In this document: positions 10,098 to 21,534 of the stretch, one piece after another
Numbering within the stretch: position 1 is the first letter of the stretch
Layout: each line of letters starts with the position of its first letter
From: Macrostomum hystrix
Lineage: Eukaryota; Platyhelminthes; Macrostomidae
Direction of reading: 5' to 3'
Assembly: GCA_950097015.1 (NCBI GenBank)
Contig: CATNEN010000031.1
Span: 186,001-250,000, forward strand
Length of the DNA stretch: 64,000 nt
The notes under the pieces: model-generated
What the model saw: only the letters and a program-made list of their open reading frames with translations
The model's database searches: none
Told to the model about the DNA's origin: nothing
Translations under genes and position numbers: made by a program

Positions 10098-10667
10098 ACC
10101 TCTCAAACGCAATATCACGTCCCGCCGTTGCGCCTGAACTACGCCATCAGCTTCGCCTAGGTCCGTCAGGATGCCGACCTCACTGCACTCAGGCAGGTTG
10201 AACCGTCGGACATGCTCCCCAGATGGACGGGCACTGGGGTTTATCACTACCTTGGCACTCTGCAGCTGCGGATCACTGCGCAGCAAGTCCACTGCCGACT
10301 TTAGGCTACGAACGTAACTGTTACATTCAAACAGAATAGCTTGCAGCTCCTGTAGCAAATTGCCGTTCAGGCCGGTCGCCAATTGCAGTCCCGTCTGCAG
10401 CTCTTGGTCGACGAAGAACACCTGGCAGAACCTGGCCACATCCCCCGGGTTCGGCAACAGGCTGCCGATCCTATGGTGCATCTGACCATGGAGGATGAAG
10501 CTGGGGTTCCAGCCGGGCTGCTCACGCTGCGTGGCACCAAGCGACGTCATGTGGAGCGCGCCGTTGTACCTCCTAATATCCTTCAGGAAATGTGCGCTGA
10601 GCGGATGCTCGCCAGTAAGCAGCCGCTTCAGAACATCGGGCGGATCGCGGCGCGGCTCCAGAAGGGT
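10098..10667 (-). pseudogene. Helitron B exon 3, 3' end lost
   Basis: Matches exon 3 of copy A from its acceptor to RRDVILRLR, then runs into exon 8 sequence in the wrong frame (GRPRPRDRR...). The acceptor TTCACAG is intact. Confidence 0.87.
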
Positions 10668-10816
10668 CTGTGAATTTGATTATGAAAAAATGTAGCTTAA
10701 CAACAAACAGCTTGCACAATGTTCACAATTATCAATCATAACACATTTCGTCTGGAAAAAATAGGTAAAATACTTAAAGAATGATTAAGGACGAAATTAA
10801 AGTAAGAAATATCTAC

Positions 10817-10934
10817 CTTTCCGGAATGGCAGCAAATGCTAGCTAGTTCGTCCTTCCAACGAAGCGCGCTGCAGTGAGGACAAATAATGTCCATCCGACC
10901 GAGTAAATGTGGCTGGTGTGCTAACGCCAGCAGT
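10817..10934 (-). pseudogene. Helitron B exon 2, zinc motif
   Basis: 118 bases, the same length and phases as in copy A. Encodes CPHCSALRW...ICCHSGK. Acceptor GCCACAG, donor GTAGAT. Confidence 0.85.
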
Positions 10935-11099
10935 CTGTGGCAAGGAAATAAAGTTAAAAGACATCTTAGTATCTCAACAAAATAATAATTAGTTCCATTC
11001 AACAACACCAAGTCCAAGTCTACATACAGAATCTGACACTTTGAAAGCGAAAGCACACAGGTTAAGTGGATAAAAAAAATAATATCGAAAAACACCCAC

Positions 11100-11647
11100 C
11101 TATCTCTGCGCCGCCCTGCCTGAGCATGCAAACGGCGGTCGCGTTCATCAGCTGGCTCGTCATCGCGATGCTGACTCTGCCGCTGCCGCTGCACCTCCAG
11201 GCGATGCAGACGGGCTGCGTCGGATTCAGTTTCCCGGGCTTCGGCAATGCGCAGCCTGTCCAGCTCGAGGCGATGTTGACGCTCGCCTACGCCTTCAGCC
11301 TCCCGGCTTTCTGCAGTACGCAGCCGGTCTTGCTGGAGGCGATGCTGATGATCGGCTCCACTTTCAGCCTCCCGGCTTTCAGCAGTACGCAGCCGGTCTT
11401 GCTGGAGGCGATGCTGACGATCGGCTCCACTTTCAGCCTCCCGGCTTTCAGCAGTACGCAGCCGGTCTTGCTGGAGGCGATGCTCACGATCGGCTCCACT
11501 TTCAGCCTCCCGGCTTTCAGCAGTACGCAGCCGGTCTTGCTGGAGGCGCCTTGCACGCTCATCGTGAGTCTCGGATGTCCTACGCCTCTTGGCATCCGAT
11601 GCAGCGCGTGTGGAGCGTGAAAGATTGCTGCGACCACGTTTCGGCAT
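11100..11647 (-). pseudogene. Helitron B exon 1, repeat-rich N terminus
   Basis: ATG at 11647 (MPKRGRSNLSRSTRAA). It carries about four 23-residue repeats of the type RTAESREAESGADRQHRLQQ and ends RRRDR at a GTGGGT donor. Reading through the intron gives the longer 303-codon frame, which is not the expected product. Confidence 0.87.
11290..11560. repeat. 69-bp coding tandem repeat, Helitron B exon 1
   Basis: About four units of 69 bp, homologous to but diverged from the repeat in copy A. Confidence 0.9.
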
Positions 11648-11904
11648 TTAGATGATAATAACAGTGCAAAGTAAGGAATGCAAATAAGAAAACACACAAA
11701 TCACAGAGCGATGCTAAGAAATAAATCGAGAGATGCAAAAGCCACTAAACAGATAAACTCATGTATTTAGTAGTGGGCTTGCTTGCAGTGCAGCTCAATG
11801 TACATGCATGCGAACTCTGCAAACTTTGAATCAGTTAAATTAAATCAAATCAAGTCCATTTAAGTACAGTGAGGCAGCCCCAGGCCAGCTCTATTTGTAA
11901 GCAC
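11648..11904. other. AT-rich region upstream of Helitron B
   Basis: No gene, RNA or repeat recognised. It does not align by eye to the corresponding region of copy A. Confidence 0.45.
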
Positions 11905-12921
11905 ATTCCTCTCTCCACCAAGGCAGAGGTGCGATTTTCGATAATTAAAAATTCTAAAAAGATTAAGCAGCCCGCCTCCTCACCGCCCCAGTCAGTGTGC
12001 GCCCATTTTTATTAAATAAATCAGACCCCATCTCAGTCGACCGCCAGCCCACCTCCTCCGCCCAATCCACTACGCCAATCAGAATGTGCGATAAACTGAT
12101 TGGCGGCCCTCTCTCTCCTTTGCAGTCTAGGCGACACTGTACGTTCGCTTAAAAACAGTTAAAAAGGCAAAAAATTTTCCGCCTGCAGCATTCACAGTTT
12201 CTCGAATTTCGAAAAGAAAATCACATCCCTGAAATCAGTGTTTCAAGCTCTTTCCAGCAATATAAGTTTCAACCACCAATCTTGCAAAACAAAAGCACAG
12301 TTCACAATTGAAATTTTAATGCTTTCCTGTCCGAAATAATCAGCCATCTCAGTGAGTACATTCTTCTCCGCCTACACTGAGAGGCCCGCAAATTTTAAAA
12401 TTTATTTTCAACCCAGCCAACTCTGCCCTGCCCATTAAACGCACTTCAATATTGAACAAATCAGACCCCTCAATAGAACTGACTAACGGCACCCTCTCTC
12501 CGCCAATACACAGAGGCAGTTAGAATGTGCGTACGGCCACCTCTCCGCCCCATTTTTTTTCAAACCGACTGCCAACCCTCCACTGGAGAGAAAATACACT
12601 GAACAGATAGGCCGAAATGATAGCGCAACCACTTTTACCGACTCCAGTTTTCTCAGCTCAAAAGAAAAAAGTGTCCAGAGAAGGTTACGAAATCATTTTT
12701 CTGCTTTTTTGAGGATCTTAGAATTTGAAATTTCAGAATTAAAATAGCCTATAGCCTGACCAGGAAAATTTCCAATTTTCCCATATAAGTTTCAAAGTTG
12801 ACTTGTCAGTATTCTAGGAGGAGATAACCAACAGACAGACAGACAGACAGACAAACAACACGTGAATTTTAGTATATTTACGAGCTAAACTCCTCCTCCG
12901 GAGGAGGTTGAGGGGAGAGAA
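11905..12921 (+). repeat. Diverged long spacer leading into array 1
   Basis: From ~11905 to 12310 it is an older, clearly diverged relative of the long spacers (shared blocks: CAGAGGTGCGA, CAGCCCGCCT, GACACTGTAC, CTTTCCAGCA). From ~12310 it matches the short type 1 spacer (GCCGAAATGATAGCG, then GACA repeats at 12833-12853) at near identity up to the palindrome at 12892-12907. Confidence 0.85.
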
Positions 12922-15900
12922 CTCCCATCGCCTCATCTCCCATCGCCTCATCTCCCATCGCCTGATCTCCCATCGCCTCATCTCCCATCGCCTAATCTCC
13001 CATCGGCTGATCTCCCATCGGCTGATCTCCCATCGGCTGATATCCCATCGCCTCATCTCCAATCGCCTCATCTCCCATCGCCTAATCTCCCATCGCCTCA
13101 TCTCCCATCGCCTAATCTCCCATCGCCGAATCTCCCATCGCCTCATCTCCCATCGCCTCATCTCCCATCGCCTCATCTCCCATTGCCTCATCTCCCATCG
13201 CCTCATCTCCCATCGCCTCATCTCCCATCGCCTCATCTCCCATCGCCTCATCTCCCATCGCCTCATCTCCCATCGCCTCATCTCCCATCGCCTCATCTCC
13301 CATCGCCTCATCTCCCATTGCCTCATCTCCCATCGCCTCATCTCCCATCGCCTCATCTCCCATCGCCTGATCTCCCATCGCCTCATCTCCCATCGCCTAA
13401 TCTCCCATCGGCTGATCTCCCATCGGCTGATCTCCCATCGCCTCATCTCCCATCGCCTAATCTCCCATCGGCTGATCTCCCATCGGCTGATCTCCCATCG
13501 GCTGATCTCCCATCGCCTCATCTCCAATCGCCTCATCTCCCATCGCCTCATCTCCCATCGCCTCATCTCCCATCGCCTAATCTCCCATCGGCTGATCTCC
13601 GATCGGCTGATCTCCCATCGGCTGATATCCCATCGCCTCATCTCCAATCGCCTCATCTCCCATCGCCTAATCTCCCATCGCCTTATCTCCCATCGCCTAA
13701 TCTCCCATCGCCTAATCTCCCATCGCCTCATCTCCCATCGCCTCATCTCCCATCGCCTCATCTCCCATCGCCTCATCTCCCATCGCCTCATCTCCCATTG
13801 CCTCATCTCCCATCGCCTCATCTCCCATCGCCTCATCTCCCATCGCCTGATCTCCCATCGCCTCATCTCCCATCGCCTAATCTCCCATCGGCTGATCTCC
13901 CATCGGCTGATCTCCCATCGGCTGATATCCCATCGCCTCATCTCCAATCGCCTCATCTCCCATCGCCTCATCTCCCATCGCCTAATCTCCCATCGCCGAA
14001 TCTCCCATCGCCTCATCTCCCATCGCCTCATCTCCCATTGCCTCATCTCCCATCGCCTCATCTCCCATCGCCTCATCTCCCATCGCCTCATCTCCCATCG
14101 CCTCATCTCCCATCGCCTCATCTCCCATCGCCTCATCTCCCATCGCCTCATCTCCCATTGCCTCATCTCCCATCGCCTCATCTCCCATCGCCTCATCTCC
14201 CATCGCCTCATCTCCCATCGCCTGATCTCCCATCGCCTCATCTCCCATCGCCTAATCTCCCATCGGCTGATCTCCCATCGGCTGATCTCCCATCGGCTGA
14301 TCTCCCATCGCCTCATCTCCAATCGCCTCATCTCCCATCGCCTCATCTCCCATCGCCTCATCTCCCATCGCCTAATCTCCCATCGGCTGATCTCCCATCG
14401 GCTGATCTCCCATCGGCTGATATCCCATCGCCTCATCTCCCATCGCCTAATCTCCCATCGGCTGATCTCCCATCGGCTGATCTCCCATCGCCTCATCTCC
14501 CATCGCCTAATCTCCAATCGCCTCATCTCCCATCGCCTCATCTCCCATCGCCTCATCTCCCATCGCCTAATCTCCCATCGGCTGATCTCCGATCGGCTGA
14601 TCTCCCATCGGCTGATATCCCATCGCCTCATCTCCAATCGCCTCATCTCCCATCGCCTAATCTCCCATCGCCTTATCTCCCATCGCCTAATCTCCCATCG
14701 CCTAATCTCCCATCGCCTCATCTCCCATCGCCTCATCTCCCATCGCCTCATCTCCCATCGCCTCATCTCCCATCGCCTCATCTCCCATTGCCTCATCTCC
14801 CATCGCCTCATCTCCCATCGCCTCATCTCCCATCGCCTGATCTCCCATCGCCTCATCTCCCATCGCCTAATCTCCCATCGGCTGATCTCCCATCGGCTGA
14901 TCTCCCATCGGCTGATATCCCATCGCCTCATCTCCAATCGCCTCATCTCCCATCGCCTCATCTCCCATCGCCTAATCTCCCATCGCCGAATCTCCCATCG
15001 CCTCATCTCCCATCGCCTCATCTCCCATTGCCTCATCTCCCATCGCCTCATCTCCCATCGCCTCATCTCCCATCGCCTCATCTCCCATCGCCTCATCTCC
15101 CATCGCCTCATCTCCCATCGCCTCATCTCCCATCGCCTCATCTCCCATTGCCTCATCTCCCATCGCCTCATCTCCCATCGCCTCATCTCCCATCGCCTCA
15201 TCTCCCATCGCCTGATCTCCCATCGCCTCATCTCCCATCGCCTAATCTCCCATCGGCTGATCTCCCATCGGCTGATCTCCCATCGGCTGATCTCCCATCG
15301 CCTCATCTCCAATCGCCTCATCTCCCATCGCCTCATCTCCCATCGCCTCATCTCCCATCGCCTAATCTCCCATCGGCTGATCTCCCATCGGCTGATCTCC
15401 CATCGGCTGATATCCCATCGCCTCATCTCCAATCGCCTCATCTCCCATCGCCTAATCTCCCATCGCCTTATCTCCCATCGGCTGATCTCCCATCGGCTGA
15501 TCTCCCATCGGCTGATCTCCCATCGCCTCATCTCCAATCGCCTCATCTCCCATCGCCTCATCTCCCATCGCCTCATCTCCCATCGCCTAATCTCCCATCG
15601 GCTGATCTCCCATCGGCTGATCTCCCATCGGCTGATATCCCATCGCCTCATCTCCAATCGCCTCATCTCCCATCGCCTAATCTCCCATCGCCTTATCTCC
15701 CATCGCCTAATCTCCCATCGCCTAATCTCCCATCGCCTCATCTCCCATCGCCTCATCTCCCATCGCCTCATCTCCCATCGCCTCATCTCCCATCGCCTCA
15801 TCTCCCATTGCCTCATCTCCCATCGCCTCATCTCCCATCGCCTCATCTCCCATCGCCTCATCTCCCATCGCCTCATCTCCCATCGCCTCATCTCCCATCG

Positions 15901-16040
15901 CCTAATCTCCCATCGCCTAATCTCCCATCGCCTCATCTCCCATCGGCTGATCTCCCATCGGCTGATCTCCCATCGCCTGATCTCCCATCGCCTAATCTCC
16001 CATCGCCTCATCTCCCATCGCGGCTCCGATCGCCTGATCT
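12922..16040 (+). repeat. 15-bp minisatellite array 1 (~208 units)
   Basis: Tandem CATCGCCTCATCTCC with variants at the ninth base (C/A/G) and frequent CGGCTG units. A 990-bp (66-unit) higher-order repeat is visible; for example the rare unit GCTGATCTCCGATCG lies at 13591 and 14581. Three frames are open for more than 970 codons, but I do not regard them as genes. It ends in the GCGGCTCCGATCG tail. Confidence 0.98.
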
Positions 16041-16694
16041 CAAATCGACTCAGTTCTTTTCAAATGTTAAAAAGCAAAAGCACAATTCACAGTTGAAATT
16101 TCATTGCCTTTAGCGCAAAGGGCAGCCAGTTTTTTTAGTAAGTACATTCATCTCCGCCTACACTGAGAGGCCCGCAAATTAAAAAATTATATTTTAACCC
16201 AGCCAACTCTGCCCTGCTCATTGAACAATATATTGAACAAATCAGACCCCTCAATAGAAATAACTCGCGGCACCCTCTCTCCGCCAATACACAGGGACAG
16301 TTAGAATGTGCGTACGGCCACCTCTCCGCCCCATTTTCAAACCGACTGCCAACCCTCCACTGGAGAGAAAATACACTAAACAGATAGGCCGAAATGATAG
16401 CGCAACCACTTTAACCGACTCCAGTTTTCTCAGCTCAAAAGAAAAAAGTGTCCAGAGAAGGTTACGAAATCATTTTTCTGCTTTTTTGAGGATCTTAGAA
16501 TTTGAAATTTCAGAATTAAAATAGCCTATAGCCTGACCAGGAAAATTTCCCATTTTCCCATATAAGTTTCAAAGTTGACTTGTCAGTATTCTAGGAGGAG
16601 ATAACCAACAGACAGACAGACAGACAAACAACACGTGAATTTTAGTATATTTACGAGCTAAACTCCTCCTCCGGAGGAGGTTGAGGGGAGAGAA
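16041..16694 (+). repeat. Spacer 1 (type 1, short)
   Basis: It starts CTCAAATCGACTCAGTTC, has the type 1 middle (GCCGAAATGATAGCG) and end (GTTGACTTGTCAG, GACA repeats), then CACGTG and the palindrome. No gene seen; small frames here are not conserved as proteins. Confidence 0.9.
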
Positions 16695-18163
16695 CTCCCA
16701 TCGCCTGATCTCCAATCGCCTGATCTTCCCCCGCCTGATCTCCCACCGCCTCATCTCCCATCGCCTGATCTCCTATCGCCTGATCTCCCATCGCCAGATC
16801 TCCCATTGCCTGATCTCCCATCGCCTAATCTCCCATCGCCTGATCTTCCCCCGCCTGATCTCCCACCGTCTCATCTCCCATCGCCTCATCTCCCATCGCC
16901 TGATCTCCCATCGCCTGATCTCCCATCGCCTGATCTTCCCCCGCCTGATCTCCCACCGTCTCATCTCCCATCGCCTCATCTCCCATCGCCTGATCTCCTA
17001 TCGCCTGATCTCCCATCGCCAGATCTCCCATTGCCTGATCTCCCATCGCCTAATCTCCCATCGCCTGATCTTCCCCCGCCTGATCTCCCACCGTCTCATC
17101 TCCCATCGCCTCATCTCCCATCGCCTGATCTCCTATCGCCTGATCTCCCATCGCCTCATCTCCTATTGCCTCATCTCCCATCGCCTCATCTCCCTTCACC
17201 TCATCTCCCATCGCCTCATCTCCCATCGCCTAATCTCCCATCGCCTGATCTTCCCCCGCCTGATCTCCCACCGTCTCATCTCTTATCGCCTCATCTCCCA
17301 TCGCCTGATCTCCTATCGCCTGATCTCCCATCGCCTGATCTCCCATCGCCTCATCTCCCATCGCCTAATCTCCCATCGGCTGATCTCCCATCGGCTGATC
17401 TCCCATCGGCTGATCTCCCATCGCCTCATCTCCAATCGCCTCATCTCCCATCGCCTCATCTCCCATCGCCTCATCTCCCATCGCCTAATCTCCCATCGGC
17501 TGATCTCCCATCGGCTGATCTCCCATCGGCTGATATCCCATCGCCTCATCTCCAATCGCCTCATCTCCCATCGCCTAATCTCCCATCGCCTTATCTCCCA
17601 TCGGCTGATCTCCCATCGGCTGATCTCCCATCGGCTGATCTCCCATCGCCTCATCTCCAATCGCCTCATCTCCCATCGCCTCATCTCCCATCGCCTCATC
17701 TCCCATCGCCTAATCTCCCATCGGCTGATCTCCCATCGGCTGATCTCCCATCGGCTGATATCCCATCGCCTCATCTCCAATCGCCTCATCTCCCATCGCC
17801 TAATCTCCCATCGCCTTATCTCCCATCGCCTAATCTCCCATCGCCTAATCTCCCATCGCCTCATCTCCCATCGCCTCATCTCCCATCGCCTCATCTCCCA
17901 TCGCCTCATCTCCCATCGCCTCATCTCCCATTGCCTCATCTCCCATCGCCTCATCTCCCATCGCCTCATCTCCCATCGCCTCATCTCCCATCGCCTCATC
18001 TCCCATCGCCTCATCTCCCATCGCCTAATCTCCCATCGCCTAATCTCCCATCGCCTCATCTCCCATCGGCTGATCTCCCATCGGCTGATCTCCCATCGCC
18101 TGATCTCCCATCGCCTAATCTCCCATCGCCTCATCTCCCATCGCGGCTCCGATCGCCTGATCT
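16695..18163 (+). repeat. 15-bp minisatellite array 2
   Basis: The first part is rich in a variant with CTTCCCCCGCC and CCACCGTCTC units; the second part matches the end of array 1. Confidence 0.97.
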
Positions 18164-18817
18164 CAAATCGACTCAGTTCTTTTCAAATGTTAAAAAGCAA
18201 AAGCACAATTCACAGTTGAAATTTCATTGCCTTTAGCGCAAAGGGCAGCCAGTTTTTTTAGTAAGTACATTCATCTCCGCCTACACTGAGAGGCCCGCAA
18301 ATTAAAAAATTATATTTTAACCCAGCCAACTCTGCCCTGCTCATTGAACAATATATTGAACAAATCAGACCCCTCAATAGAAATAACTCGCGGCACCCTC
18401 TCTCCGCCAATACACAGGGACAGTTAGAATGTGCGTACGGCCACCTCTCCGCCCCATTTTCAAACCGACTGCCAACCCTCCACTGGAGAGAAAATACACT
18501 AAACAGATAGGCCGAAATGATAGCGCAACCACTTTAACCGACTCCAGTTTTCTCAGCTCAAAAGAAAAAAGTGTCCAGAGAAGGTTACGAAATCATTTTT
18601 CTGCTTTTTTGAGGATCTTAGAATTTGAAATTTCAGAATTAAAATAGCCTATAGCCTGACCAGGAAAATTTCCCATTTTCCCATATAAGTTTCAAAGTTG
18701 ACTTGTCAGTATTCTAGGAGGAGATAACCAACAGACAGACAGACAGACAAACAACACGTGAATTTTAGTATATTTACGAGCTAAACTCCTCCTCCGGAGG
18801 AGGTTGAGGGGAGAGAA
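18164..18817 (+). repeat. Spacer 2 (type 1, short)
   Basis: Second copy of spacer 1 in the 2,123-bp tandem duplication. Confidence 0.9.
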
Positions 18818-19599
18818 CTCCCATCGCCTGATCTCCAATCGCCTGATCTTCCCCCGCCTGATCTCCCACCGCCTCATCTCCCATCGCCTGATCTCCTATC
18901 GCCTGATCTCCCATCGCCAGATCTCCCATTGCCTGATCTCCCATCGCCTAATCTCCCATCGCCTGATCTTCCCCCGCCTGATCTCCCACCGTCTCATCTC
19001 CCATCGCCTCATCTCCCATCGCCTGATCTCCCATCGCCTGATCTCCCATCGCCTGATCTTCCCCCGCCTGATCTCCCACCGTCTCATCTCCCATCGCCTC
19101 ATCTCCCATCGCCTGATCTCCTATCGCCTGATCTCCCATCGCCAGATCTCCCATTGCCTGATCTCCCATCGCCTAATCTCCCATCGCCTGATCTTCCCCC
19201 GCCTGATCTCCCACCGTCTCATCTCCCATCGCCTCATCTCCCATCGCCTGATCTCCTATCGCCTGATCTCCCATCGCCTCATCTCCTATTGCCTCATCTC
19301 CCATCGCCTCATCTCCCTTCACCTCATCTCCCATCGCCTCATCTCCCATCGCCTAATCTCCCATCGCCTGATCTTCCCCCGCCTGATCTCCCACCGTCTC
19401 ATCTCTTATCGCCTCATCTCCCATCGCCTGATCTCCTATCGCCTGATCTCCCATCGCCAGATCTCCCATTGCCTGATCTCCCATCGCCTAATCTCCCATC
19501 CCCTCATCTCCCGTCGCCACATCTCCCATCGCCTGATCTCCCATCCGCTCATCTCCCGTCGCCTGATCTCCCATCGCCACATCTCCCATCGCCTCATCT
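18818..19599 (+). repeat. 15-bp minisatellite array 3
   Basis: It repeats the start of array 2, then ends differently, in units with CGTCGCCACATC followed by CCTCATCTAACC, the junction that always leads into a long spacer. Confidence 0.97.
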
Positions 19600-20678
19600 A
19601 ACCAAAAACTCCTCACCCAATGATGTCTGAAAGTAGCAATGTGCGTAAACCGCCTTTTGTCCGACTAAACTGTTGAAAACAATTCAAAATTGACCAATTT
19701 TTCTTTAGCTACCATGCCCAGAATCTTCAGAATTAAAATAGACGACAACTTTCGGATAAGATTGAGGGGCTAGAAATCATATCGCGCGAACTCCATCAAC
19801 TTTAAATTAAACCCCACCCGTTAAAACAGGTGAAGTCCGAGCCATTAATTTTGACGACAGCCAGTTCTCCGGGCCCCGCTCAGTCAGAGGTGCGAATTTC
19901 AATAAATAAAATTCAACAGCCCGCCTTCGAGAATAGGAATGTGTGAAACTGTATTGTGGCGAATTCTCTCTCCTTAGCAATCTCGCCGAGACACTGTACA
20001 CTCAGCTGAAAGCATTGCAAAAGTATAAAAACTTTATTTGCCCTTGGCATCCCCAATTTTCGGAATTCAGCAATGAAATTTATATCTCTGGATTTAGAAC
20101 TTCAAGTTCTCTCCAGCAGTACAAATTTTATCCACAAATCTTAAAAAAGCAAAATAATAATTCTCAGTTGAAATTTCTGCAAAAGGCAGCCAGTTTAGTA
20201 AGCACATTCTTCTCCGCCTACACTGAGAGGCCCGCAAATTTTATCAATTGAATTTTAACCCAGCCAACTCTGCCCTGCCCATTGTACGCACTTCAATATT
20301 GAACAAATCAGACCCCTCAATAGAACTGACTAACGGCACCCTCTCTCCGCCAATACACAGAGGCAGTTAGAATGTGCGTACGGCCACCTCTCCGCCGTAT
20401 TTTTTTTCAAACCGACTGCCAACCCTCCACTGGAGAGAAAATACACTAAACAGATAGGCACAAAATGTTGACGCAACTCATTTAACCGAGGCCAATTTCA
20501 TCACAGCGGGAAGGACATTTGCCTACTATATACTACTTAATAGCCTTTCTGCTTTTTTGAGGATCATAGAATTTGAAATTTCAGAATTAAAATAGCCTAT
20601 AGCCTGACCAGGAAAATTTCCCATTTTCCCATATAAGTTTCAAAGTTGACTTGTCAGTATTCTAGGAGGAGATAACCA

Positions 20679-20725
<47 letters not shown>

Positions 20726-20797
20726 ACACGTGAATTTTAGTATATTTAGACGAAGACGAGCTAAACTCCTCCTCCGGAGGAGGTTGAGGGGAGAGAA
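19600..20797 (+). repeat. Spacer 3 (long, type 2/1 chimera)
   Basis: A long spacer beginning TAACCAAAAACTCC. Its middle is type 2 (GCACAAAATGTTGAC at 20458) but its end is type 1 (GCCTGACCAGG, GTTGACTTGTCAG, about eight GACA units). The switch lies in shared sequence at ~20567-20605. Confidence 0.9.
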
Positions 20798-21534
20798 CTC
20801 CCATCGCCTGATCTCCAATCGCCTGATCTTCCCCCGCCTGATCTCCCACCGTCTCATCTCCCATCGCCTCATCTCCCATCGCCTAATCTCCCATCGCCTA
20901 ATCTCCCATCGCCTGATCTCCCATTGCCTGATCTCCCATCGCCTCATCTCCCATCACCTAATCTCCCATCGCCTGATCTCCCATCGCCTCATCTCCCATC
21001 GCCTCATCTCCCATCGCCTCATCTCCCATCGCCTCATCTCCCATTGCCTGATCTCCCATCGCCTGATCTCCCATCGCCTAATCTCCCATCGCCTCATCTC
21101 CCATCGCCTCATCTCCCATCGCCTCATCTCCTATCGCCTCATCTCCCATCGCCTCATCTCCCATCGCCTAATCTCCCATCGCCTCATCTCCCATCGCCTA
21201 ATCTCCCATCGCCTAATCTCCCATCGCCTCATCTCCCATCGCCTGATCTCCCATCGCCTAATCTCCCATCGCCTAATCTCCCATCGCCTGATCTCCCATT
21301 GCCTGATCTCCCATCGCCTGATCTCCCATCGCCTAATCTCCCATCGCCTCATCTCCCATCGCCTCATCTCCCATCGCCTCATCTCCCATCGCCTCATCTC
21401 CCATCGCCTAATCTCCCATCGGCTGATCTCCCATCGCCTGATCTCCCATCGCCTAATCTCCCATCGCCTCATCTCCTATCGCCTGATCTCCCATCGCCTG
21501 ATCTCCCATTGCCTGATCTCGCATTGCCTGATCT
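20798..21534 (+). repeat. 15-bp minisatellite array 4
   Basis: Mixed ninth-base variants with a few CATTGCC units; it ends GATCTCAAATC. Confidence 0.97.

Larger units (their letters stand above)
8946..11647 (-). pseudogene. Helitron copy B, internally deleted RepHel gene
   Basis: Exon 1 (11647-11100), exon 2 (10934-10817), most of exon 3 (10667-~10098), a partial exon 8 (~10097-9836) and exon 9 (9716-8946, with the true stop) are recognisable and keep the same intron positions as copy A. Exons 4-7, the end of exon 3 and the start of exon 8 are gone, so the Helitron-like N domain, HUH/Tyr nuclease, Walker A and Walker B are absent. The join near 10098 is also out of frame. The protein cannot be an active RepHel. 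Copy B is diverged from copy A, so they are not a recent tandem duplication. Confidence 0.92.
15218..19463 (+). repeat. 2,123-bp tandem duplication
   Basis: 15218-17340 and 17341-~19456 repeat each other at a constant offset of 2,123 bp, covering array end, whole spacer and start of the next array (for example 16306/18429 and 16569/18692). I saw no differences between the copies over the spacer. Confidence 0.9.

Noticed and set aside
12814-16096. Open frames of about 1,060 codons on both strands (MRRWE, HRLIS, LPSPH, MGDEA repeats)
   Set aside because: They follow from a 15-bp unit without stops in some frames. They overlap on both strands, many start at TTG or inside the repeat, and register-breaking units in arrays 10 and 20 are tolerated.
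16306-16524. 72-codon ORF (MCVRPPLRP...) recurring in spacers 1, 2, 12 and 13
   Set aside because: It is found only in type 1 spacers without the T-run indel and is broken in the others by small indels; its conservation reflects recent DNA duplication.
12908-18219. Pentapeptide-repeat protein gene
   Set aside because: The five-residue period comes from the 15-bp unit. The residues do not fit the A(D/N)LXX pattern, and no start codon, signal or domain flanks the repeats.
19943-20251. 102-codon ORF (MKLYCGEFS...) recurring in long spacers
   Set aside because: Not a constrained frame: copies at 7158 and 42507 are truncated by an indel, and the composition looks random.
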